This document shows, in pieces, positions 33,801-45,000 of a stretch of 64,000 nt of DNA. Position 1 is the first letter of the stretch. Each line of letters opens with the position of its first letter. This DNA comes from Phytoseiulus persimilis (taxonomy: Eukaryota; Arthropoda; Arachnida; Mesostigmata; Phytoseiidae). The stretch spans positions 37,510,001 to 37,574,000 of the forward strand of contig CM075101.1 in assembly GCA_037576195.1 (NCBI GenBank), given 5' to 3'. Under the pieces are notes generated by a model. It was not told where the DNA came from. It worked only from the letters and a program-made list of their open reading frames with translations, and ran no database searches. A program made the translations under genes and the position numbers.

Positions 33801-36800
33801 ATTTATCAGAAAGTGTTATGTGAAGACTTCTTCTTCCTCGTATGTTGGATGGGCGCGCTTGGGAATACGGTACGCGACTACCTATGTTATCCGACATTTC
33901 ACTCCCTTGACTCAAGGCATCAGGAAATTCTCGGAATTCTCTCTCTCTCTCTCCCTCTATGAGTGTCAGGCTTTTGAAACTGAGCCGATGTCTTCTACTT
34001 TCGATTCCAGTCTTACAAAGTGTCGGACGATTTCCTAGAATACGATCTCAACTGGTTGATAGAGTTCTGTTCCGGCTTGTCTGAGTACGTGAATGGAGAA
34101 CAGCTGTCAATGGCCGCAGCGGGCATGTGCACAGGCGACGAAACGCAAGCCGAGAGGCGAGCGCTGGTGATCCTCGCCCTTTGGGCAATATTTACTCATC
34201 GTAGGTGAGCTGTTGTTTGTTGTTTCGGTCGCTGGTCGCATGATGTGTGCTGACGAGGCGATGCTCTGATCCCACATCGAGGTTTCCGTCGACCCTGAGT
34301 CACAGCCTGTGAGCACTCCTTAATTTTCCAGGAAACTTACGAAAATCCTCTGGAAACACTCCGACCAGCCAATACACTTGGCGTTGATAATCTCCACAGC
34401 GTACGCTCGTCTCGCCGACTACGCCAGGGATGCCGCAACTCGTTCGGAGTTGGAGGACTCGGCGAAAGAGTTCTCGGAGATCGCGACGGGAGTCCTTGAT
34501 TTGTCGTGGGAAGTCGATGGGGGCTGCCGGGCCTACGACATCCTGTCAGAAGTCAGCCCAGACTGGGGCGACAAGACAGCTGTCGAGTTGGCTGCCCAAG
34601 GCAAGAACATGATGTTCCTGGCACACCCATGCTGTCAGAAATGGATAACGAATCTCTTCATGGGTCGGATAACGATACGGGACTTGTCGTGGGGTTTGTT
34701 CACATTGCCCCAATCGATAAAAATTCAAATGTGCGCGTTCCTCGTTCTTCCGATGTACGTCTTCATACGATTCAAGGACGATCCCCATCAAATGGAGTAC
34801 AAACCCGAGATGGGTGAGTGCGCTGACATGACGCTTAGCCTCATCTATTATTCGCGAGTCACTGAGATAACTGACGCAGAAACTGACGCGTTTCAGACGA
34901 AGAAGAAGACGAGGGTGAGTTCGTCGACGACGCGCCTCTAGTCAAGGAGAACTCAGCACAGATGCATCAAACGAAAGCTCGAGCGATGTCGCTCTTCCGG
35001 AAGCAAAGACAAAAAGATAGAGAGAGCGACTCTTTCCCGCCGATTTGGACGATGATATATCTCATGTGGAGTGCTCCTATCACCAAATTCTGGACGTTCC
35101 AGGTTTGTGAGGTCTCGAGGAGAAACGACGGACAACCCATGTTCTCCTCGTCGTTCCCCCATCAATTTCCGTAAGATAACGGAAGTCTCACGAGGTTTTG
35201 TTACATTCCAGATATTCTACATAATTTATCTGATGTTGTTCTCAATTGCCGTGCTCCTGCCTTCGTGTGGCTATCAACTCCTTGATCTGGTAGTGTGCGT
35301 TTGGACTTTCTTCATTGCCATCGAGTCCTGTCGAAGGTCCTACGTATTGTACCGGGTAGGTCCCCTCCGACAGACAGGCGTCGCAGGCATGATTTCGAGG
35401 CTCAGAAAAAAAATTCTGCAAACTGATAACTTTTTAGAACGAAAACACATCGATTCCAGCAATACACAAGAATCCCACTTGCGCTTCGCTGCTTCGAGAT
35501 TCTGTTCATGTTCGTCCTCGTAGGCTTCTATGGATGGAGTCGGGTGCTGAAGAAAACCTATCCGTTGAGCCCATATGGAGCGAAAGTTCTTCAATGCGCA
35601 GGATTGCTGTATTCGTATTATCGCCAAATTGTGATTTATCTACCAATCTCGCCCACGTTGGGCCCCTTGTTGTACAGAATCAAGTATATGGTGAGTCGAG
35701 ATTTCCGATGGATTTATGGATGGAGTCAAAGAGTCGCTCAGGAGCTGTGCTCAGACCGAGTGTACAACACAGAACTCCGCTCTTGCAGGTGTCCCAAGAT
35801 TTCATCAACTTCATGCGAATGGCGCTTCTTGTCATGATCAGCGGCGGAATCGCTGTTCAAGCCACGATGTACCCTGATCATCCCTGGAATTGGAACCTCG
35901 CGCGGATGACTGTGTACAGAGCTGTATTCTCATTATTCCTGACACCCGTCACCGAGCTGGGAGATTTCAAGCCGGTGACTTGTGCGAGACTGGACAAAAG
36001 CGAGGTGGATGACGAGTGTCTTGCCGTCGGACCGTGTTAGTTCAACCAAAAGCTTCTCACCTGTTTGATTCATGTCGATGTCGAACCGTTCCCAAGGAAA
36101 ATCAGAAAAATTGATTTTGCTTCGGTCCTGTAACTTCTATTCACTAGCGATGTGGATGTTTGGTTTCCGTCATATGTGCTGCATGTATGTTTTGTGTAAC
36201 GTACGAATCTCTAACCGATTACAGACAATGTCACAGATAACAATCACCTCTGTCCACTGAAAGGATTCTGGACCTATGTTTTCGGGATTCAATATCTCAT
36301 CCTGCTGAAGATCATTCTGATGACACTGCTCTACGCCTTATTCAGGTGAGGTCCCGAGGTTGAGGTTGTATTGCAGTCTAACCCCAAAAGCGGAGCAGGC
36401 TCTCTCGCTCATCAGGTCTGACGCTGCGGCGTTCCTCGAAACTCGATCGATTCCCGCGCTCAACGTTTCTCCTCCCCTAGCAACACTGCCCGGCGGATCG
36501 AAGCGGCGTCCGACAATATTTGGAAATTCCAACGATATCAGCTAGTTATGGATTTTAAGAATCGGTTGTGCCTGCCGCCGCCTCTCAACATGATTTCGTA
36601 CATCATTGCCATTGTGGATCTGACGCTGGGTAACTTGTTCCGCGCGATGAGAAGCTGGTGTTGCTGTACGAACCAAGACTCAGCGAGCGGCACGCTCGCC
36701 CTCCCCGTTGTACCGGCGGGCGCCACGGCCAAAGATAGCAACTTCGAATATTGGCGACTGATCTCACAAGACTTCTGGAATGCTCGTGAAGAAGACGAGC

Positions 36801-38707
36801 AAGAGGAGAAGAAGAAGAAAGACGAAATGGAACGCATGCAGAAGATCCTCGATGAAATCGATGGCAACCAACGGGTGCTCAAGAACTTGCGCGCCGAAAT
36901 GAAGGAGCTGCATCGCTTGGTGCGCCAATCACGGAACTATTTGGTCGGAGTGAGGCATTCGGCGGAAGCTCAAACCGTTGTTGATGGGGCCACTGGACCT
37001 GGAGCTCAGGAGATCGTGCCTCAGACTCACTTCCTGTCCAAAAGCTCACCGTATCCTGCCACCAAAGTGCTCCGCTTCCCTGTTCCCGATAAATACGTTC
37101 CCTGGGAGGTCATGTGGCTCGATTACGATCCTATCGTTTTCACCAAGCCCTGCAATTGCTTCTCGAGCGAACTGCAGCCATTTATCGACGAGGACGTGCT
37201 GCAGTACGTATCCTGAGTTCCTTCCTCAAATTCCGTTCCGAGACCCTCGCAACGGTTTTCATCGCTTGCGATGCGGGGACCGAAATCAAATCACGAAAAC
37301 GATATTTCCTTCGAACAGGTTAAACTACGAGGAGAGGCAATTACCGAAATATCAATGGAACGGAATTTTCGTCAGCCCGGCGGGAGTCACCACGGACCGC
37401 AAGTCCTGGATTATGGAGCACAGTCAAAATGTGGTTTATCTCCTGGAGCCTGAAGGTGTACCGAAGAATCCGTGCGGCCGCACAGGGTTGCGAGGCAAGG
37501 GCGGTCTCTGTCGATGGGGGCCGAACCACTTCGTCCTGTTCGTTATTTCTCGGTGGCAGACCTCGCGAGTTCATTTGGTCGGGGGCAAGGGGCTCGAGGT
37601 CGTACTCATGAAAGCAACTCGAGGGGGACACTACTCGCTCCCAGGAGATTTCGTGCCCGGTGAAGACCTCTACGCTTCGCTCGAGAAATTCTTCCGCAGC
37701 TCCGATGAAACGAATCTCGTCGAATATCCCAAGCTCAGCGGAGACGTTAAAGGCGTAAGTTGCAATCGGGCTCTCAAGCCGCTACGGGGGGGGGGGGAAA
37801 TCGTTCCAGACTTCGTTCCACCGGTCACGAATCTAATTGGTTCTCCGTGGTCCGATAGTTTTTCCAGAGTCTCGTCAAGGTGAGTCAGAGCGCGGCAGTG
37901 ACGCCGACCTCGGAATCCGCCCCCACGCCCGTAGAGGAGCGAGTTCGAGCCGAAATCGTCGAACGTGGTTACATGGACGATCCGCACAATACCGACAACT
38001 GTTGGAAAGAGGTGGAATTGTGGAGTATACACTACACACCGGAGGCCAACGAAAACCTAAATGTAAGTTCCATCATGCCGTGGTGGCATTTATGAGGTCG
38101 GAGCTGAGCGAGCATCCAAAGCTGAGTGAGTAAAGTGCCGGCCTTATGAGCACGGCTACGGATAAGTCCTTTCCAATATAGCGGGGCTATGAGCCGAGGC
38201 CCGGAGCCCGCATCGAGTTGTGAAACGGGAAGTTAGTAGATGAGGCATAAGCAGAACAAAATGAAGGCTTGCTGCTCAGCGACGCTCAATGCTACTCGAT
38301 TGCGCATGCTCCGAGCGCCATGATTCTCTCGCCAGTCATGATCACGAGAACCATCAGCGTGTCCGGAACAAGAACTGTGCGACGACAAGTAGGGATTTTG
38401 TCGTTGTTCACGCTCTTCACGGAGGGTGGCGCGGCCGGACTGGTCACAGCCGCCACTCCAATCCGTCAGTTCGCTCGCTTGCTCACCCGCTCCCCACCCT
38501 TATCGCAGCTGTGACAGCTCAGCCGTTCGTATTTTCAATCCACTGACATGTCGCTTATCGGAGCTATCCTATTCGTTGCAGGCCTATTTTGATAAGTCGC
38601 TCGGTTGGCATCTGGTGACTGAGGACCTATTTCCGAAGATCCACTCTGGGCAGGCTGCGCTGCTGTCGAAGGTTGTCAAGCACATTCAGTCAAACCTACT
38701 CAGCTAG
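30827..38707 (+). CDS. TRPM2-like cation channel with C-terminal NUDT9-H domain (5' end missing)
   Basis: Seventeen exons with consistent phases: 30827-31040, 31644-31963, 32425-32627, 32726-32980, 33118-33371, 33553-33839, 34011-34204, 34332-34813, 34897-35102, 35212-35355, 35460-35690, 35789-36035, 36225-36345, 36481-37203, 37319-37754, 37868-38062 and 38582-38707. They total 4,638 nt (at least 1,545 residues). In order: the TRPM N-terminal SLOG-type region (AANTTHMWIFTNGLNTGI), the MHR repeats, transmembrane helices, and a TRP helix IWKFQRY (36518-36538) before LPPPL. A coiled coil (about 36784-36940) and an ADP-ribose-binding NUDT9-H domain (FPVPDKYVPWEV, GRTGLRGKGGL, RGYMDDPHNTDNCW) follow. 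Family members are ADP-ribose- and Ca2+-gated channels of the plasma membrane. The Nudix box, pore loop and S2-S3 Ca2+ site are degenerate. Upstream exon(s) with the Met were not found. Confidence 0.9.
37644..37709 (+). other. Degenerate Nudix box of the NUDT9-H domain
   Basis: The family motif is GX5EX7REUXEEXGU. Here the first Gly and first Glu remain (GDFVPGE), but the REUXEE part reads KFFRSS, so the metal-binding Glu residues are gone. Human TRPM2 is also degenerate at this point and lacks ADP-ribose hydrolase activity, so the domain here probably binds but does not cleave its ligand. Confidence 0.7.
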
Positions 38708-39850
38708 AAGAAGTTCATGGATGACGGGTAGCGGAGGAGAGCACGGACGCAACAGGATGTTTGAAGAGCTGCCGGATCTCCGACTAGAACGGTTGATTCG
38801 TGGAGCGATAACTTCCACGGCGGAGACCAGCTGGAGTGACGGGCAGAAGCAAGTCTTTCAAAATAGGAGGTTGATGACGCAACAGGATCATACAGATACG
38901 TGTACTCTTCCCGGCAAGGGAAATGTTCCGTTCGCGTACCGATCAGCTTCGTCGATGTATATATTAGGTTCCCTTTGTAGAAAAAGAGCGCTACTTGGAG
39001 ATGAATGGACGTGATCATCTTGGAAAGGATATCGAGGTGTGTGTGTGTTTGCTGAGGGAAAACCGGGATCGCCTTTCAAATTTGACAGAACAGTTTATGC
39101 AGCCGAATATGCCCAATGTGTTCTCATTAAATCCCGTATCAAAGTGGCTGATTTGCAAGTGATGTTAACCTGGGAAGCTTTCCGCATAAATTGGGGAATC
39201 CAACAGAGGAAAAGCGTCGTTTCTCTTCACACTCCTCCCTGAGTTGCCCCATTCAGACGGAATCGGGAACTCATTGTAGGGAGATCCTTGAAACATTCGC
39301 TCTGTTCACTACGATAGCAACGCATCAAACCGTTCTTCGGCTACTGAGGCCCTCCGACTTGGCATCTCATCCAATCTTCATTAAAAAATCCATTCGGAGC
39401 TTTTCTGCCGTTCAGACGAGATGTTAGAGCATCCGATGATATCGGTCTGCGGTCACATCCTCCTCTCGCGTTAGCTTGTTAAGAGAAATCACCAACCCGT
39501 AATTCAACTGGTATACTGAATCGTTTTATTTCGTCATCATCATCTCGTTTTTCGTAATTGCAATGAATATATTAGGAATTGGTGGTACACTCTTGCTGCC
39601 ATTGCGGCTGCTGCCGGTGCCACCATCACATACACATACAGACACTCATCAGTGGGTTACGCAGCCACCAAGAGAAACCAGCCCACATACCGAAAGATGC
39701 CAAGCCGTCCATTCAGACGCATGTGCACAAACTGCAGATATTGGAAGGTATCCGATGCTCTCTAGATTGGATCCCTCGTTTCCCGGGCGCCATTGTCTCT
39801 CAGCAACTCATCTACGAGGATAAATCTCCTCCTGATGATCTCAAGCCGCC

Positions 39851-39882
<32 letters not shown>

Positions 39883-42059
39883 CAATATCGAGTTAACGAT
39901 GGTGGAACGGAGAAGACGCGGATAATAACAACAGTGCCAACAGTCACAATAGTGGGAATATCAGGGAGGAAAGACTCTCACAGGAAATGAGTGAAGAGAA
40001 CAGGCGAGCAGGGAATATCGATGCTACGGATGCGGCGACGTTCCCGAAGCAGGAAGAGACGCGTCAGGGTTCATTTCTCCTGACCCTCACGAGGGAACGC
40101 CCTAGATATTGAATTTCGTCAAGTATTAGGAATACAGGTAGGAATGCAGAGTGATATATCACACGCAAGTTCGGCCGTCGGAATATCGCGGGAATCGCGC
40201 GAACGACGTGCTGCACGACAGAGTGGCGAAACAAAGGAATGACTAGGAAGGGAGGAACGGAGGAAGAAAATGAGCTGGAACTTCTTCTGGGGCGCTTTCA
40301 AATTCGGAATTACTTCGTGATGTGCACTGTGCATGATTGGTGCGAAATCGTCCCTACCACAAGGCACCAAGGCGTCGTTGAACTCGAACTTTGAGGAAAA
40401 GTCGACGTCATCTGTGAAGGTATCGAGTATGCAACCGACGTTCAGTCCTCCTCGTTTCCCGTTGGTGGATTACCGTGTTTCTGTCTCAGAATTTGCACTA
40501 CGATTCCTTCGCTCGCACTACTAACAACCTTGATGCAGTTCGCGTAGTCTGATGGAAATCGGAGGCTGTTCCACGATGGCGAGGATTTCTTCCAAACGAG
40601 CGCAAAGCTTAGGCACACCACCTGATTCGGCTTTCGGTGGAACACTTGAGAAACCCATCGGACGCCGCCAAGCTGGCTCAATCGACCCGAAAAAATTGGT
40701 CCCAGAGAACGCAATACTCCAAGACTGTGGAAACATTTAACCTAGAAGTGCTTCGCAGCCTGGTAGTTTGCAGTTCCACTCAGAGCAAGCTCAGGTCGCT
40801 GCTGCTCTGGCGGAGAGGCCGGATATTCCGCCCGGCGGTCGAAGAACGCCCTTCCCGAAAGCAGAGGATGAGTTTCTCTTCATAAGGTTGACATATTGAA
40901 CTTGAGCTCGATCTCTGTGGCCTGCCGCCACCCTCACCCGTCCGGAATCCCGCGGTTCTCCTCCGATTTCCTTCTGGTGAATGTTCCCCGACTCCCGCGC
41001 TGTCGACGGAGAGGACGTCTTCGAGTTGTTCGCTGTATTGTTCATTACTGCCCGCAACGTACAGATATCGGCTTCAATGAGGCCACTCGACTGCCTATAT
41101 CAGTCAACGTCATCCGAGTCGCCGCCCCCGATTTAGCCTCCATCTAGAATCGGAGTGATGAATGTCAGCACGCCACGGTACAGAGTTCAAGCGCCGAGTC
41201 AGTTGGCTCTTTCTCCCGCTTTCTTAGAGAAGCTTAATCGTTTTCCTAGTCATCGATCGTCGGTCGGGCCGGGGCCGAATCGGCTTCCAGCTCACAGCCT
41301 GCGACTGATGCCGTAACAGCGACAACCTCCAGACGTCTCACCTCAATGTCGACTTTCGCAGATTTAAGCAACGTGCAAGGGTTGCAAGGTGCAATATTTT
41401 TCTCAGTGTCATCAACCGTCGTCGTCTTCATGTTTTTCTGTACTATGCTTCTGATAACCGGTTCATCTAAGCCTTTGACCGGATTCCACTCATACAACCC
41501 TCACCAAACAGTCAATCGTCTATAGTCACAGTCCCAGTTACGCCCGTTGAACCGTTAACCTGCGTTCCCCGATTTCGGGACGCACTCCTTTCTTCAAGCT
41601 CTTTCGGTTTTTCAGTTGATCGAATCGAATACACCGCAGGAAGACGTTAATGAAGTTCAGTTCAGCCTGGCTCGATCTTGTTGCCCCGTGCATTCCACCG
41701 GAGGTCGTTGCCATTAGCAGAAGTTCTCTCCGTGGTTGTTGTGCCTCTATATGGTTCTGATACCGATTTTGCCGCGGGAGAGAGAGAAAGTTGATCCTTC
41801 TCTCTCAGTCGACCGATCGAGCCGTGTGGTCAGGATTCTCTCCACTCGATGCGAAAGGCTTCCACCCATCGAACATACCGGTGAGCAGGTGCAGTTGCCT
41901 CGAGGTCTACCAATGGTTGCACCTTCATCAGCGCTGGCTCGTCTCGCGTCTGATGTGTCGACTGCTGAGGAGAATGGCATCTAACTCCATCGAAGGCCCT
42001 TCTCGGGAACTGACGTTCCCGGTGACCTTGCGCGGAATGCGGGGCTCGATGAGAGAAGC
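38708..42059. other. Region between TRPM2-like gene and calcineurin B
   Basis: It should hold both 3' UTRs, since the flanking genes converge. Weakly protein-like minus-strand stretches occur at about 40540-40736 and 41345-41497, the second ending at a GTGAGA donor. I recognise neither, and no AATAAA lies close to the calcineurin B stop. A TGTC microsatellite lies at 39851-39882. Confidence 0.35.
39851..39882. repeat. TGTC tetranucleotide microsatellite
   Basis: Eight perfect TGTC units in a row. Confidence 0.9.
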
Positions 42060-45000
42060 TTAAACATCCACCACCATCTTCTTATGGATATCCGTGTTGC
42101 CCACCATCTGGAACGGAACAGAATCCATTGATGATAAGTCGGAACGATGTTATGGACTCAATCCTCGGAGCTGATCCCTTGAGTAAACAACAATCCGCCG
42201 GGGAAAGAACCGCTGAGCCGAAATAGCGAACCTGAACCTCAATAGTCTCCCTCTCAATGCTCGGCCTCATGCTCTACTCCGACTCCTATTCAAGCGACGT
42301 TTCATTCCTTCTGCCTTTTTCAGCGAAAGTGGTACACCTCGTCTCTTGCGCCAGAGATCAAGCTCAATGGGGAGAGGGGGACGTCGTTCAGCCTCTTTCG
42401 TAGAAAGAGCTCGCTACACATTTCAAAAGGAGGAGCTGCCATTCGGGAATAACAGGGCGCGGGGGGAAGAATTCAGTATGACGAGTTCCACAAAGCTAGG
42501 CTCGGAATCCGTGGAAGGAGCAGCTCGTTTGGAGCGAGCATCCTGATCTCGAAAGGGAAACTGACGGAACAACCTCGCCCCGGATGCAGTTTTCTGACTT
42601 TTTGTGCTTCCCTGAGAAAAGCGGACAGACTCCGCGAACCCAGCAGCAGTTGATGAAATCTTCAGGAGTTCAAGGAGTTCTTCGAATTCTGATATCGACA
42701 GTGAGTTTCGAGATCAGTGATCAAACTCTCCGAGCTTCGGGATCAAACTCTCCCTCCGATTGATTTGATCTCGGATTCGCAAATCACCAGCGATTTTATG
42801 ACTTTTCGTTTGGACTCATATTCGGAGACAAACGATCGTACTCGATTGAGGAGCTTTGGAGGAGTGTGGAACTTTTCAGTTCGATAAGGTGTTCCCCATG
42901 CACTCACTCAGCAACTGCGGTTCGCGGAGAACAGGGGGTGCTCCAGTCGATAGGAATACAACGCAGCTTATTATGGCTTTGGCTCATTAAATTCGTCGTT
43001 TACCCGCTGACACAGGTTCATGAACAACGACGACGACGATGGGTATCACCACACCCAGCCGAAAGAGGTTGAGGTCGATCGAAGTTTCCCGACTGGTTTG
43101 CAGTGAAGGCGGGAACCGAGAGGGCCCCGCAACTCACTTCAAACTTGTACGGAACAATTCACACACGAGCAGAAAACTGAGAAATCTTAAGATTGATATG
43201 ACATCCGACGAATATTGGGCCCTAAGAACCTCGACTCATTGCGGCCACATATAGCCAGGATAGCTGAACGAAAACGAATCGGACGGAAGGGGGGCGAGCG
43301 TTGACAGGAGATTGACCCTTGGGTATCGCACCCGGTCGTAATATTTATTTGCCCAACTCTCCGACCGAACAAGATTACTTCGGTCCAACTTCACAATCTG
43401 TCACCTTGGAGCTTCCTTCAAAAGGTTTATTGCCGTAGGCCTTTTGCTTCCAGGCCCCGGCTCTCCGCAGGAATGTACAAATCTGAGTTTGAGGGCGAAA
43501 TGAAAAACGGCATAAGTCGCAGCAGTGAGAACGACAGGTTCGGCGTCGGCACTGATCAAGCAGTTGATTCAGATGGGAGCCCACCTTTGAGCAGGAGCTT
43601 TGTTATTCCTCGGCACAGTTCCTCTCGAGAACGAGCCGGAGAAGGAGTCGTAGCGAATTTGTGCCTTCAGGCGTGCATACAAGCAGGGGTAGAACAAGGT
43701 GCTACCACCGCTGCCGAGGAAGAAGCAGCCAGTCGGTGAAGCTTGAGCCGCTATTGCGACGAAAGCACTATTGTGGTAATAACCTCTTTTCCACCAACTC
43801 CCTCCTCTCCCTAAGAGGCGCCTACCCAAAATCGCACGGGAAGCCGCCGCCTCGACGGAAGCTCCAGCATCTGGATGAACGTTGTCGTTGTCGTGCAAAG
43901 CCGACAACCAACTATAACGATACGGCAAACACCTACCGAGACGGGCGTTCGAGGACGAGTACAAATAATCGTACGGCGAGAACGCCAGACCGAGCGGTTG
44001 GTTGGCGGCAGCGGCGAGTAATCATAGGGGGGATTTGCCTCTCTTGGGTGCTTAGCTCAGAGCCTCCTCCCCTCGACCCTTTTCTCCACAGCAGTGAGCC
44101 AGCGCCCTCGTCAGCGCAAAAGCCTGAGAACGAGTGTTTTATTTTTTCACGCGGCAGGTTTGCCTTCCGTTTCCCCGTCCTTACCGCTCAAGACTTCTGC
44201 CGGTTTCGGCCGTTCTCCCGGAAAAGAGTCTTGAAAGAGGTTCCGCTTCGACTACCATCCACAGAGGAAGCAGACTCGAATCTTCCACAACCCTGAGCTT
44301 CCGTTTTTCTCTCTCCCACCGACGAGAAGGAACAAAATCTTTGAACTTTCGCCTGATGCAGCATCCGACGTCGCTGCCGCGCAGATAGATATATTGGCTT
44401 TAAAACTCGATATTCGACGAGCTGGTTGCTGCGCTGCCTGTGCCCCACTTTTCGCGAGCCGGGAAGAACTATCGAGAGCTGGGAGCCGCGGCAATGAACG
44501 CAGGAATCGCATCGAATCACGGCAAACGGAAGCAAAGGAGAGGCAACGAGTCTGAGGGGCAGGGGATGTATTACGTCGCCTAAAGGGAGCATGGGACGAC
44601 TAGCTCGTACACGCCCAGACGAAGGCCTTGGAGGAGCTCGTGGACGGAAATGAAGTCTATACGACGAACGATATATGACGATGAGAGAACGACGAGTATT
44701 TCCGAAGAACAGTTCGGGAACGGAAGGCGGAACGATTTGTCGATGACGTGGGAGAAGAAACCTGAAGCCGACGTGGCGGCGAGCGAGTTTTCATCTTCGC
44801 GACGATAAACCCACGCGATCCATCGGGGCCGGCGCATACGTCAGGCATTCCTCCTCATGGCTGGCTCATATGTTCAATAGGGCCGCATGAACGTCGTTCA
44901 TCACCCTCGCGAATACCCAAGAACGGATGCTCCGTCGTCCGGCAATCCAGGAAGCTTTCTGTTCCTTCCCCTGTTCGGATATCTGACAACGGTTTTTTCC

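Noticed and set aside
37868..37885. An alternative donor at GTCAAG|GTGAGT in the TRPM2-like gene
   Set aside because: The match to consensus is good, but reading through gives the conserved RGYMDDPHNTDNCW block in frame, so I kept the longer exon.
43661..44296. A 211-codon open frame in the calcineurin B intron
   Set aside because: Rich in Arg, Ser and Pro, with overlapping open frames on the other strand and no domain. It looks like a chance frame in balanced-GC DNA.
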